Source: Thelephora terrestris (taxonomy: Eukaryota; Basidiomycota; Agaricomycetes; Thelephorales; Thelephoraceae). Taken from it: a stretch of 64,000 nt of DNA. The DNA lies in NCBI GenBank assembly GCA_015956445.1, contig WIUZ02000012.1:1116001-1180000 (forward strand), in the 5' to 3' direction. Shown here in pieces: positions 49,433 through 63,380 of this stretch; positions within the stretch are counted from its first letter, which is position 1, and every line of letters begins with the position of its first letter. A model generated the notes under the pieces. That model was not told where the DNA came from. It did no database searches and saw only the letters and a list, made by a program, of their open reading frames with translations. The translations under genes were made by a program, and so were the position numbers.

Positions 49433-49522
49433 CCCCCTGTGGCTGGTGGGTCCACCCTACCACTTCTCTTCGTCAGATTACTCTCCACTTTCATCGATCT
49501 TGAACAGTCTTCTGCATTCATC

Positions 49523-51112
49523 ATGCCTCATCTGTCACAGTTCAAAAGTTCACCCCCCCCGCTCGTCGCTGGTCGACTACTCTCCTTCCTCGACTTTCAA
49601 GTGGTTTCCCTCATAGGGGCTGGATCATCTGGTTCGGTCTACCACGTCGTGGACAAGGTTACTTCTCGGGATCTCGCGATGAAGATAATCCCGACTGGGT
49701 CTGAAAACGCGGAGCTGGCGCTGCGAGAATACTCTGCACTCCGGGAAGTAGCCGGCGCACTGTTTACCATCACTCTGCGCGGATTCTTCTCTGATGATTC
49801 CAATTATTATCTCCTCACAGATTACTTCCCCTCTGGGGACGTCTACGCTCAAGTAGACCGTACGGGCAAGATGTCATCGAGCCAGGTTCGGTACTTCATC
49901 GCTGAGCTGCTCATCGCCCTGGAGCACATACACTCCAAGTGGCTCATTCACCGCGATGTGAATCCTACCAATGTCTTGGTCGACGAGGAAGGGCATATCG
50001 CTCTCGCCGACTTTGGTATATCTCGAGCTTTCGGTGATCAACAAGCCACTGGTTCTGGCGCGCGGCATACCCCTGGCATTTTTGTCACTTCGAAAGAGTG
50101 CGGAACCCCTGCGTACAACTCTCCAGAGGTGGCTCAAGGGAAACCCTATTCCTTCGAGGCCGACCTGTGGGCTGTGGGTGTCGTGATGTACCAGATGTTG
50201 ACTCACAGACTACCTTTCGGTCTTGCAGAATGCGAGGCGGCAGGATGGGAGATGGGCGACGCCATTCGCTTCGTGCCGTTGGCGATAGAGAGCTCGGACA
50301 AGATCGATAAGATCGCGTTCGACTTCATGGATCGCGTACTCAAGAAGGATGTGAATGAACGGATGTCTCTTGAGGAGATGAAGAATCATATCTATTTCGC
50401 GGGTATAAACTTTGACACCCTCTCCAAACGCAAGTCAGGGCGACCGTTCCCAGGGAAGGTCCGTGGCTCACGCGGTGTACATCTATCCCCTACCCCTACC
50501 CCTATCAACCACTCCAACGGCCTTCGAAATAGCAAGACCTACTTCCTCGACGCTGCGTTGAAACCTAGACGCCCACTCTTTTCCAAGCGGCTTGGGGTAT
50601 GGTTAGGTCGACTCGTCGGCCATATGAACAAGGCCAAGTTTGCGCTCCCCACAGCTACTCCGGCGACCATCTCTCCTTCTACTGTATCTGAGGCTTCAAT
50701 CAACGGCGGAAATATACACCGACGTTCGAGGAAGCCTTACTTCTTCGAACCGTTAGACTGGGGTGATAGCTCGTCCCCTACGGCGACACCCAGCAGGCAA
50801 AAAACGCTCTACCCCGAGCCCCGGCTGCCATCCATAGTGCGAGAGGAGATCCTGGGTCGGAGAAAATCCGTTGGGGTAAGGCGGCGAGTTTCCGCCATCG
50901 TTGATGACGATCGCGCCGACGAAACACCTCCAACTGGATTCGGCGGGCTTAGGGCCGCTCGCTTGGGACCCACAGCCTTGGATCTCGCGTCAATAGTGCT
51001 ATCGCCTGTGATGGAAGGGGAAGAAGCCGATGAGAGAAAAGCGAAGTCAAATGGCGTTGTTGGCCTAGCGAGGTCAGGAGCAGCGCACTGGGATCTCTCG
51101 TCGCTGGCGTGA
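49523..51112 (+). CDS. Ser/Thr protein kinase, AGC-like, unusual catalytic loop
   Basis: Single-exon gene, 529 aa, starting MPHLSQFKSS. Kinase core: glycine loop GAGSSGSVYHV, lysine in AMKIIP, catalytic loop HRDVNPTN (usual HRDLKPEN), DFG, and a CGTPAYNSPE activation segment end. The LK-to-VN change in the loop replaces the catalytic-loop Lys with Asn, while HRD and the metal-binding Asn are kept. The C-terminal 190 residues are Ser/Pro/Arg-rich and unrecognised. The target and pathway cannot be inferred. It is the only intronless gene of this size here. Confidence 0.85.
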   Translation: MPHLSQFKSSPPPLVAGRLLSFLDFQVVSLIGAGSSGSVYHVVDKVTSRDLAMKIIPTGSENAELALREYSALREVAGALFTITLRGFFSDDSNYYLLTDYFPSGDVYAQVDRTGKMSSSQVRYFIAELLIALEHIHSKWLIHRDVNPTNVLVDEEGHIALADFGISRAFGDQQATGSGARHTPGIFVTSKECGTPAYNSPEVAQGKPYSFEADLWAVGVVMYQMLTHRLPFGLAECEAAGWEMGDAIRFVPLAIESSDKIDKIAFDFMDRVLKKDVNERMSLEEMKNHIYFAGINFDTLSKRKSGRPFPGKVRGSRGVHLSPTPTPINHSNGLRNSKTYFLDAALKPRRPLFSKRLGVWLGRLVGHMNKAKFALPTATPATISPSTVSEASINGGNIHRRSRKPYFFEPLDWGDSSSPTATPSRQKTLYPEPRLPSIVREEILGRRKSVGVRRRVSAIVDDDRADETPPTGFGGLRAARLGPTALDLASIVLSPVMEGEEADERKAKSNGVVGLARSGAAHWDLSSLA

Positions 51113-51483
51113 GATAGGAGCGCTTTGAAGGTCCTGGGCTATGGTGATGGGGGTATGTGACCAGCATGTCTACATTGGCCCACTTGAGATACTCACACTT
51201 ACGCGTAGGGTAGTGTGGATAGTGGTTTGGTGGGCAGCTGGAGATCGCAGTGGTTTATTCTCGAAGGTGAGTACCAAAAGGGACAAGGTAAGCGGAGAGA
51301 GCCGAGGAATCCACGCAGGGGAACCTTCGAAGGTCGCTCAGGCCGGCAGTCGTCCATGGATTGGCAAAGGTTACATAGGGAGGTGTCGGAGGGAGAATCG
51401 TGAGAAAACAATGACGGCGTTTGTGATGTACAAGTGTGATGTCATAAGGAGCGGAATCCATAACTTGACAACCAACGACCACA
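51113..51483. other. Intergenic DNA after the kinase
   Basis: Frames on both strands are short and unlike any protein I know; nothing called. Confidence 0.4.
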
Positions 51484-51678
51484 ATGTCAGACGAACAAGA
51501 ACTCAAACTCTCGAACAAGGACCTTCCGAAGGCCAGTAAGGATCAGAAGGATCCCAGTCGAAGAGTCGAACACCCACCACTGGCGAACGTCAAGTTTGAC
51601 ACCTTCGTCTACATCCTCGCCTTGATCGCACTGCTTCTTGCCATCTATTACACTTTCCAAACACTCAAGTTATCATGA
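51484..51678 (+). CDS. Small tail-anchored membrane protein
   Basis: 64 aa (MSDEQELKLSNKDLP...), hydrophilic and charged for about 40 residues, then one TM helix (FVYILALIALLLAIYYTF) at the very C-terminus with four residues after it. This is a tail-anchor layout, likely in ER or mitochondrial membrane. The clean ATG context (ACAATG) and hydropathy argue that it is real. Family not recognised. Confidence 0.6.
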   Translation: MSDEQELKLSNKDLPKASKDQKDPSRRVEHPPLANVKFDTFVYILALIALLLAIYYTFQTLKLS

Positions 51679-51828
51679 TACAGCAGCCCCATGCCAGGTA
51701 ATTTACCGCTCATAGCCGCAGCAGAGACCCAAGCTAATTCTCGCTGTCTCAGCAGTTCGCTAAAGAGCAGATATCATGATATCAGGAAGTGGATAGCAGA
51801 ATACAAATAATTAGATCGATAGCAGTAG

Positions 51829-54800
51829 TCATGTCTGATAACTCTTCATAACGCTCTTCGTTAGATCCCGCAACATGTCCAACGTAACATGTTTTGTCGG
51901 CGTGAAAGAGCGCGTAATACTCGAAGATCTCGAAGATGGGCTGGGTGGTTCTTCTAGGGAACTCGGGGTTGGACTCAGTGTCTGGGCCGTTCGCGCTCTT
52001 TTATAACTGCTGTAATCCGACAATGTTTTCATTCCGCGGCATGAACCTGGGTGCAAGAAAATCCCATACCTTTGACCCTCCGAGCCGTTTGAAGGGAGTA
52101 ACGGTCGTTTGAATATCAGCCTCGAATTCCTCATGGAGCGAGATTCGACTAAGGCATCGTTCTCGCTCCTCAACAGGTCCCCAAATTCCTTGAATAGATC
52201 GTCATATTCTTCCTTCACAATGTAAATGCTGGTGTGGAAGGTTCTGCCGCATGCGATGCCCAGCGTTGCCGAGAGAAGCTGCGGTAGTCGAGAACTGAAA
52301 TCTGTGATAGAAAAATCTGCCTTCCCCCTCAGCAACGTTACCAGGTGTCCATACTGATGACTACTCACCGGCTCCCGAGGCCTCATATGGCCGGATATAC
52401 ATCAGGACGGTGCTGGATACTTGCATCCATACGGGGTCTTCTAGCCAGGATGCGATGGCTTCGAAGGCGGATCTGAAGCAATGGATCAGGTGTTGCACAA
52501 GAACGCAGCCCATAGAACGCACTTGCAATCTTGTACGTTTCCGGCAACAAGAATGGGTAAACGTATCGTCTTGGTGGTTGAGATGGTAGTGACATGATAG
52601 GCAATGCTGTCCATGATTCTGCTGGAAGCTTGAAGTACCTCGCCGTACGATACCCAGTCGACTGCGTGATGGTTAGGAGATGTCGATGCTGTACCTAGCC
52701 GGGACGTACTGCGACCATCGACTGAACAGCTCTCCGTCCACTCTGATAAATTTGCCATCCACTCCATAGACAGGGAACGCACGAGTGCTGAACGGTCCGA
52801 ATTAGGAGACTAAAATTTCCCGGGGTTAGAGCTACTCACAGCTTCCAGTACACTTGACGGCGAGTTCGCCTGCAAGATCTAACTCAATAGAAGAAACCGC
52901 CTCAGAAAACTTGGAATCTGCGTCTTTCATGGACGTAGCCATCGCAAGGGTGGAGAAGGATTTGAGAATTCCCTCGCTGACGAGATCGGATACCTATGAA
53001 CTGGCGTGAATTAACCTTACGAGATTACGATAGCCTGTTACCCACCGTGTCTTGCAGGTCGGATCCGAGGATCGAAGGCTGCCGTTCACTCCAAAGGATC
53101 ATCAGCAGTGACGGTTTGAAGTGACGTCCCTCTGGCAGCATCAACAATATTTCCCTAAGACGGGCGCAATCGTCGAGAATCCTATACTTCATCTCGAGTT
53201 CGTCTTCCAAATCTTCGAACGGGGTACATTCGAAGATGATCAACCCGGGGGATCTGCCCCCTGCGCGAGCGGTGGAGGTTGCAGCACCAATCTGGAAGAT
53301 CTTGTCGGAAAACCAGGTTCCAGAAGACGGAACGTCGAACTTGCGTTGGAGCCAAATAGCCGTGCCATCGTTGTCTTGATTAATGGACAACCAGATGACC
53401 CAGTTCGGAGGGAGGTTCTCTTTACCGAGCCGCTCACGGAGGGATCTTGTGAATGTTCCCGCAGCCCACCTCCGCTCGTTCTCTTCATGATTCTGCGATG
53501 TGCAAGAGTGAGTCGGCTGGTAGAAATTCGAACGCAGTTCGATAGATATATACCTCTCGTAAACTCCTGACCAAGTCGTCCTCCGTTCTGGGCGGGGCGT
53601 ACTTTATGGATAGCCGTTTTCGTGCACGTTTCTTCTGGGCTGCATCAGGAGACATCCCTGATACCCTACGCTTCCTATCACCTCCGCTAGAGGAGATAGA
53701 AATGCTGGCAGATGGCTCTCGCTCGGTCCAAGGCCCCCTGGTATATTCACCACTCTTCTTCACAGCTTCCAAGTACTCCACCTGCTTCATGAGTTCTCGC
53801 TTCCAACGAGAGAAACAGTTCTTGACGAGAACTCCACGGCATCTGAAGCGAGTGGCTTTCTCCTTAGCATCGTTAATCCACTGGGACCGCTTCTCTTTAT
53901 CTCTCTTGCCTTCTTCTATCCTTGCCTGCTCGGTGGCAATACTGTCGAGTTTCCTTATAGCCGTGGAAACTTCTGGTTGCTGGCAGGCGGGGATCGTGAA
54001 CGAAAATTCTCGGGCGTTGACAGAGGGCGTCAGATTCAATGGGCTGAGAATGTCTGCTGGTGTCTGGATACTCTGAATTGAAGGGAAGCCCTTCAAGGAT
54101 CTATTCAACTTGAGGGAAGGGTGAGAGGAGGGTGGTGTGTGAGGGGTGGTGGGCGGCAGAGAGATTGGCTCCGCTTTTTTCAACAGTGGCGGGATCTTGG
54201 GACTTGACGTCGTCTCGCCCGATGCGAGATCGGTATTAATTCTTGGCGGCCGTCGTGGTCCAGATGTTCCAGGAAGCTCCCACAATGTCTGCCTCCTTTC
54301 AACAAGCCGAGCGGCAGACGTAGCTAGTGCTTCTTCTAAAGGATGGGAGGGGAGGGGGAAATATGGCTCTTCCAGCTGTGCTGTAGACGAGGGGAAAGTT
54401 TTAGGCGCGGGAACTGGTTGCATTGCCTTGGGTGGTGAGGTCGATGGTATTTGTGAGACAGGGGGCGAAGGGTTCAGCGGAACAAACGCAGGTGCGTTAG
54501 GGTTCAATGATACGTTAAAGGGCGAGGGAATGGTGTCTGAGAGAGGCGGCTGGGGCTGGGGCAACCTCGCTGCCTGCAAGGACGAGAAAGCGAACGGAGC
54601 TTCCGATTTCGTTGCTGGAGGGGTAGGTTGTACAGTTTGGACGGGTAGGAAAAAAGATGGAGTCTGCGAGGACGCCGGTCCGTTAGGGTGGTGGGACTGC
54701 AGCATAGGCTCCGGCGTGTACTCTGGAAGGGGAGGGATTGAAATGGGAACAGGCTGCGCGAACACAGAGGAATGTTGATCGCCACCGAACACAGACATGG

Positions 54801-56599
54801 ATGACATTCCTCCAAATACGGGATTCGCACCGAAAGAGGTTGGGGTGGATACGAGGGCAGAGAATGCATTCTTCGGGGGCAAGGCAACTAAGTCTTGCTC
54901 GTGATGGATTCCAAACGGGGAGGGAGTAGACCCTCCAAAAACGGATGATATTTGTTGGGAGATGGAGTTTGATGTGGCGGGCAGCGAAAGCTCGCCTTGT
55001 TCGGTAGGTACGATGGATGGTTGCGGGGTTTCTTCGGTATCGAATTCTTCGGTGGATTCCCCCTGGTCCTCTTGAACTGCCTCACGTGGTTGCGAAATCC
55101 CGTCGATAATGTCGGAGATAGACAAGTCCCCACGAATCGACTCCAGATCGTCCTGGATGGCACCTTTCCCAAATATGCGCTCGAGGATACAAGCAATGAG
55201 GTATACCATTACGATGTTATTTTGCTCTTGCAGAACCTGTGCAAGCTGGGCGAAAATGGCCATTCCATCGTCTCCCACTTTCAATTGCGAGACTTTCGTG
55301 ATGGGAGCGCTTTTCTGCTGTACGTGTTGCCTGAATTCCGTGATCAGCGTAAAGACTGGGTTGCCCAAGATGTGAGGAGGGATGTCATCATGTCGTTCCC
55401 TTTGATCCCGGATGTGAATCAAACGGTGGTAAACTCGCATCTCGAGCTCTGTAGGTGATTCGAACTTCCCACGCTGGTCCTCGTAGAATTCTTTGAGACT
55501 TTGAAGAGCTAATGGAAACAGTCGAACCTTCACGGGCGGAAAGATCTATCCGTACTCACTATTCATCAACAATCGGTCCTCTTGGGCCAAGAAGGACGGT
55601 TCTTCTCCAAGAAAGTGCATTGCGAGTATATGGTACCGAGCACAACGATCGTGGCACTCGATAGCAAGTTGTCCGGTTTCATGTTGCATGGTGAAATCGT
55701 TCCTAACGGCTCTCGAACGGTCACGGATGAAGTTGTGAGCGGCGGAAAAACCCTTCTCTTCGAGCAAGACACCAAAGAGGTAGTCGAGGGTTTTCTAGCG
55801 AAGGAATAGTGACAATGGTTGGAAAATATCGGAAAAATGCACGTACCCTGAGGACTATCGGTGGACGGAGGTCGGATGGGATGGATTTATCACCAGCAGC
55901 GCGTTCGTACATCTTGACCGCCTTACGGTGAGCAACACGTTTGGTGCCGGGAATCTGCACATAATATTCGTGAAACCCTCCCAAGGGAGTGGAATGGTGA
56001 TCCACCACGTACAAATTCGAACTCGGTCAGGTTGTTCTCTCGCTCGCGCCTGTACCTTTCGAAACGGGGGCACATGTCCATACACGTCCCGACCATAGTG
56101 ATAGCATCTTCAAGTCGTTTTGGAACGGAGGGATCATCCATGGCACCTTCTGCAATCGCCCTCTTCCTCTCTGCTTCGCGAGCTTTGACAAGCTATTGGA
56201 CGAGTGACTGCTGAGGACAATGGGAGGTTCGGAAGCTTGTGGGTGACGCACTTCTCTCCAGAACTCCTCCCGTTCTTCCTGAGTAGCATCTAGCGGTAGC
56301 TCACCATCGGCTTCTTGCTCCTCCCCTTCAGTTTCATTCTCGAGATCTTCTTGGCCGGACGAGAGATCGGCTGTTTGGTGCGAACTTTCTTGTGCGAATG
56401 TCGCGGTCAGGTTTCCGCGGCCCCTCCCGCGTCCACGACCCCCTCCTCTGTGCCCACCGCGCTCCCATCTCTCGTTGTCCGAGCCACCGGAGGGAGGCCA
56501 GTGCTTATTCTTCGATCCGCGTCCTCGACCTCTCGTAGGAATGGGAGCCCTTGCGTTTGTACCAAAGCCTCTGGTAAAGGGCGAAGTGGCCTCGACCAT
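51829..56599 (-). CDS. sac3: Sac3/GANP mRNA-export factor
   Basis: About 1,400 aa in roughly ten exons, with one exon of 682 codons (53485-55533). The N-terminus (MVEATSPFTRGFG) is Arg-Gly-rich. The SAC3/GANP domain begins at TCMDMCPRFERYRRERENNL and runs through HNFIRDRSRAVRNDFTMQ and the FYEDQRGKFESPTELEMRVY block. Next are FG/SVFGG-type repeats as in nucleoporins and GANP, then a C-terminal part (DGTAIWLQRKFDVPSSG). Sac3 is the scaffold of TREX-2, which couples transcription to mRNA export at the nuclear pore. An in-frame ATG at 56674 is a possible earlier start. Divergent from gpn1, starts 160 bp apart. Confidence 0.9.
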
Positions 56600-56758
56600 C
56601 TTGGTTCGCGAGCGAGGACAAGGGAAGTGGAAGGAATTAGGCCAGACGCCCGTCGCGGCCAGGTAGACGCCCAACGTCCGTTTTTAGAAGGTGGACACTT
56701 TTGTGGTCGATTGGGACAAAAAATAGATAATAAAACCTACATCTTGTCTTGAACGGCG

Positions 56759-58140
56759 ATGGCGGCGGAAGAACAGAAGAAAAAGCCGATAGTGATAATC
56801 ACCATCGGTATGGCCGGGGCGGGAAAGTCTACCTTTGTCAACAGGATTAGCTCTCACCTTGGCTCTCAAAACAAGCCGCCCTACGTTTTAAACCTTGATC
56901 CAGCTGTGGCTGCAACCGCGTTTGAGTCAAATATTGACATACGAGACACGGTGAACTACCATGAGGTCATGAAACAGTGAGTTTCGCCCTTATTCCCTTG
57001 GATTGCTACAAAACAGTGGAACAGGTACAACCTTGGGCCGAATGGTGGCATCCTCACCGCGCTCAACCTATTTACAACAAAGTTTGACCAGGTTCTTGAC
57101 CTTGTCGAGAAAAGGGCTGATACGGTGGAGTAATCCGACTCCATTTGCTGCGTCCTCTTCAAATCTGATACTCCCCTCCAGCTATGTGATTCTAGACACT
57201 CCAGGCCAAATCGAGATTTTCACCTGGTCTGCGTCAGGGGCCATCATAACCGACGCCATGGCTTCCAGTTTTCCGGCGGTTGTGGCCTACGTCATTGATA
57301 CTCCCCGAACGATGGCCCCAGCGACTTTCATGTCCAATATGCTCTATGCTTGCAGGTAGGCGTCTAACCGTTTTCGCATCGAAAGGGTCCCGATGGACCG
57401 CGAATGACCCAGTATCCTCTACAAGACAAAGCTCCCGTTTATCTTGGTTTTCAACAAAACTGATGTGCAGCCCCACGGTTTTGCGGTCGAGTGGATGCAA
57501 GACTTTGAAGCGTTCCAGACGGCGCTAGCTTCCCACCGTGACACCAACGACGAAGATGGCGAACCGACATATATGAACAGCCTTATGAATAGCATGAGTC
57601 TGGTACTCGACGAGTTTTACAAGAACCTCAAGGTAAGCTATTGCGTTGTCTCTAATAATCGGAGCCCTGAGGAGGGCAGGCAGTTGGGGTATCGAGTGTG
57701 ACAGGCGATGGAATCATGGAGTTCTTCGAGGCGGTTGATGCCTCGCGGGAGGAATACGAAAGGTGTGTGAACACAAGTACTGTAGCAACCTCCTTTCACA
57801 GGCGGCAGGGATTACCTTCCAGAACTTGAGCGGGCGCGGGCGGCTAGAGATAAATCTCTGCAAGACATAAAGGACGAATCGATGGTTCGCTTGACAAGAG
57901 ACCTCGCAGTTGATAAGCAGTTGAATCCTGTCCTGAACGAGACATGGGAAAAAGGAGACGACGATGTAGATGAAGATGAGGAGGATAACATAATTGACGG
58001 ATGTGAGTCACCGTCGCGGATCTAGCTGCACTGCTTCACGGAACTTTGGTGCAGCCGAAAGCCATTGGACGGGAGAATACATCGATCTCACTAGACAAAA
58101 GGGGCACAGGGACGACACGAGTTGGCCTCGACCAGCCTGA
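56759..58140 (+). CDS. gpn1: GPN-loop GTPase Gpn1/Npa3
   Basis: Exons 56759-56976, 57025-57129, 57182-57355, 57413-57632, 57680-57762, 57809-58002, 58055-58140; 359 aa. G1 GMAGAGKST, the family's GPN loop (YNLGPNGGI), [15 protein letters not shown], and G4 NKTD are present. The tail is acidic ([10 protein letters not shown]). It forms a heterodimer with Gpn3 and is needed for nuclear import of RNA polymerase II. A GGCT repeat lies right after the stop. Confidence 0.95.
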
Positions 58141-58572
58141 CTGACTGGCTGGCTGGCTGATAGGGCAACATCCCCTGCTTATTTGAAGCGAGTACAGCGT
58201 TCATGAACATCAGGGTGGTCGATGGGTATCAGGGAGCCGGTGGTGATGCGCTGGGTGGGAACGCTGATCACCGCCCAGGATCCAATACGGCACAAGGCAC
58301 AAATCCGACCGCGCTGACGAGGGCCGCAGAGTACAATACCGGCTGATGGTAACCACAACGATAAACCGAGATAGAGGCTGAAGATTTTACTTATTTTTTG
58401 TCCACCAGACCTAAGTGAGGACTCGTATTACATAAGCAGATATTTTGTCCCAAAAGCAAATTGACCTTTCGACTTTAAAACGCCACCAGCAGCCATCTGT
58501 CCTCTCTCTCTTCCCAACCACCAGACCCACTCGCCCACAACCGACAAAAGCCTTCAAGTCCTCAGAATTCAT
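58141..58572. other. Intergenic DNA gpn1/cdk1
   Basis: A short tandem repeat (CTGGCTGGCTGG, 58144-58159) follows the gpn1 stop. The rest holds the cdk1 promoter; no gene seen. Confidence 0.4.
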
Positions 58573-60006
<1,434 letters not shown>

Positions 60007-60607
60007 TCGTCCCCCTCGAGCATGCGGACCCCCGTTCCCTTCCGCTCGTTGTCATTTTTTGCTCAGCTACTGATTTTTTCTGCCATGCACCCACGTTCTC
60101 GCCACACCCGTCATTTGATGTCGCTTTCAGCAACAACCATCGCCGTACGCGCAAAGTAGCCTACGTCACGTCCACCTTACGACCTGTCACCCCGCCCCCA
60201 CCTGTCTTAATTACTGAGAGTCACACCGATGACCATACCGAACTCAACTCTTATGGACCCCTTTCACTACTACTAATATTCCTATTTGACTCCACAGACA
60301 CGAATCTCATGACATTTCACTCATACGTCTTGGAATATTCGAACTTGAGAAGCGGATCGCATCGGTGAGACAAGAACGGGGATTGCATCTGGATCATGGA
60401 AAGGGACGAAATAAAATAAAACAAAGAAAAGACTACAAAGGTTCGAAAACAGGTCTGACTGAGGATTCGTGAAAATGGGCACTAAAGACCAAGCATCTGT
60501 AAACGTACAATGTCGAAACCGCGTATCGTAAAAGCAGAGGGGAACTAATGCAGGACATGAGCAAGTGGAAAATACCTTCTGATAATACAACAGAGATGTT
60601 TGGGGGA
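60007..60607. other. Intergenic DNA between convergent cdk1 and FHA gene
   Basis: 600 bp holding two 3'-UTRs; frames here are short and unconvincing. Nothing else seen. Confidence 0.5.
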
Positions 60608-62762
60608 TTAAGAGAACGCGAGGGCGGACCAGGTGGTGATGACACCGGCGGTAAAGATAGAAGCGGCCTTGACGACGTCTGTTGCGACTTGGTTCCTGGT
60701 GAACTTTGCCGTCTTCGTTGCTCGTTCGGCGTCTTCCAGTTCGTCTCTCTTTCGCTTGAGGTTGTTGAGATGGCTAGCACATGCCTAGCAGAGTGGTTGA
60801 ATTAGACGCATGGAGGTATGTCGGGTAAGTCGGAAGCTTACGATTTGTGTCTCTTGGGTCATAGCCCTCACTGCATCAAGAGCTTCCTTCTGGGCGGCCT
60901 TGAGGGCTTCGACCTCTATGGACACATGTTTATCCGTCTGTTCCCGGAGTGACTGTATTTCTGTGTACGGTGGATGTTGGCTCAGCACGAGGCAATATCG
61001 GTCGAGGTTATAGACGGACTCACCGTCCATCAAAGTTTTGCACGTCTTTTTCGCTTCCTCCTTCTCTTCCTCGCACTTACGCAGGACCTCATCCACTCTG
61101 GAAGCTTCCTTCTCAAGCATTGAGCTGAGCTTCTCATAATTGGTCTCATGTGCAGACTCCATAGCTTTGATGCGAAGATCGAGGCTGTCTACCCGCCTGT
61201 TGATATCCCAAACACTGGTTGAAGTGTTCTGCTGGGATTTCTGGAGCTCCCAGACGTCGCTCTTTAGATCGCATGAGCTACGGGCTGCAGGGGACCCGGG
61301 AACGGGGATGAGACTCACGGAGACCTGGCGGACGTTCTCCTTGATACTATCCAAGTCCTCCTTGATCTCCTCAAGCACCTTTAGGGTAGCAGGAGCGGTC
61401 GGCTCTGCAACGGCGTTCGCACCAGGGCTGGGGTCAACTACAACATCGGTGAGAAATTCCGGAGAGCGGGGGGCATCTATTATTTCTCCGGTTGCATCCG
61501 CAGAGGGATTCGTATTGTTTCCTTTGGAGACCTCGGGAACTTGCTGGTCTGGTGGGTCCTCTGTATCGGATTCGAGGTTCATGTCCACTTCACCGCCATC
61601 GATGTGATCCATGAGGCTGACTACGAACTCCTCGTGGTCAATTTGGGAACGGGGCGAAGGAGGCCAAGCACCGACAAGGCCGGGCTGTACGATGATGTTG
61701 TCGATGGTGTCTTCCAAATCGATGGGAATAGGGCTCATGAGAGCCGCAGAGGAGGGAGGGATGCTCATGTCAGTGTGATGAGTGAAGATTTGTGTGGTCC
61801 TATAAGGAGTGACGAGTAGGGAGTCATCATAGTCATCCACGTTGATCACCTCCCTCGCTATGGAAGAGGCGCTGGAAGAGGGGTCCTCGTGTTTGGATTG
61901 AGGCTGAGACTGTGAGTGGAGAGAGGGACGAGATTGGAGCTGAGGATGGGAAGTATCTGTGCGGAACCACTGTTCAATGAATCCGAAACCATGAGATAAA
62001 CTTTGGCTGGGGATTTGTGGACGGTAAGGGGTGGGTGGGAGAACGTCAGGAGGATCGACTTCTTCCACCTCGGAGTCGGAAGATGATGAGGAGGAGTCAA
62101 TATCGGTGAGAACGCCGAAGCGGCCAGAATTGGACCTTTGGATATGGATGGGCGGAGACCTTTCGGAACGGTCTGCTGGGTGAAGGAGGAAATTGACTCT
62201 GACTGTCACGGGACGAACAAGGTCGGCATCCTTGCCGACGGACTTGCCAAAAGTGACGAGATCGCCGTCGGCGAGAGGGGTAGGAGCTTCAGGAGCAAGA
62301 GCTACGGGAATAGCGTGCCCGACTTTGAGTAGGTGGGTGCCATGATGGGAGGATAGATCGATGAGGTACACCTGTCGGAGGGGTGCGGTTGGGGCATAAT
62401 GAGAGGGGGAGGGGAAGGAGGAAGAGATCAGGATACTTACATGGCCACTGTCCGCAAAACAAATCTTTGCGTGTTTCCTACTGACGACGGCGCATCTGAA
62501 CCAAGCGAGGTCGATGTCGAGATCAAGCTCAAGCTCATTGGCCCTGGACGAAGGCATACGTCCAATGTTGATGACGGGGGTTTCCACCTTATCGAAACGA
62601 AGGACTCTGGAGATGTCTTCACCTGTAGTTACTGTGAGAGTGAGACCTGTGAAAGAGGTTTGGGGGGGACTGTGAGATTATAAGAGGATGCGATGGGGCG
62701 ATAAGATTACCGGTGACTTGAGGGTGGGAGCAGGGGGCCAAACTGCCCACTGGTGGGAACAT
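60608..62762 (-). CDS. FHA-coiled-coil-TM protein, Far9/Far10/SLMAP layout
   Basis: Exons 62762-62711, 62646-62441, 62371-60842 (with a likely 63-nt intron at 60961-61023) and 60784-60608; about 633 aa if that intron is removed. FHA domain at the N-terminus (INIGR, VSRKHAKI, LSSHHGTHL), a Ser/acidic middle, a long coiled coil (61000-61400) and a C-terminal TM helix (ASIFTAGVITTWSALAFS). This is the layout of SLMAP and yeast Far9/Far10, which tether the STRIPAK/FAR phosphatase complex to ER or nuclear membrane. Identity is inferred from layout. Confidence 0.8.
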
Positions 62763-63380
62763 GGCCGTAGAGGCGAATGGAGGAAGATTGGAGGATAAAC
62801 AGATGAACTAGGATCGAACCGAGGAGGAGGCTGCGCTCAGGCGGTGGCGGCGGTCAGGGAAAGAGTACCACTACTAGTCACTCTTGGGTACTTAATTGGG
62901 CATGCGTTAATGTCACGTGGGGAAAACCAATCATCTCGCTGACTCTGAGCAATACAGTAGACGTTATATAGATCTCATTTTATTTGGTTCTGAATGGGCG
63001 GTATCCTAGTATTCCTGACCCTCAGATAGTCGCCTCGAAATTGAGACGATTGACGAACGGCCAACGCTCTACCAGCTCTACGATCGACCCCGGGAGGTGC
63101 TCGCTGACGAGTCGAAGCTAACGATAACGATAACGTGCATATATGCATCAAGAAGTCTGTACTTAGTTTGCAATGGTGTCTGGCAATCCTACCTGATTCA
63201 TTGCCAGCAGGTTCTTGATGAAAGGTAGGTTATCTTCGGCATTTACCACAGAGCGCATGATCAGCAAGGTTGAGGAGTACAAGGGTGGACAGTACGTGGG
63301 AAATTAGCTAGGCGTATGATTGTATGCCTGGAATATACATCACGTGGTACATTCACCCTTCCGCAAGCATTTCCATCCCT
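62763..63380. other. Divergent promoter region
   Basis: A TCACGTGG (E-box-like) lies near 62911-62918, with ACGTTATATAGATC near 62956-62970 as a possible TATA region. No gene recognised. Confidence 0.4.

Noticed and set aside
62808-62825. GGTTCGATCC on the minus strand, an exact B-box core
   Set aside because: The flanking bases do not pair as a T-stem (CCTCG against CCTAG), and no A box fits upstream.
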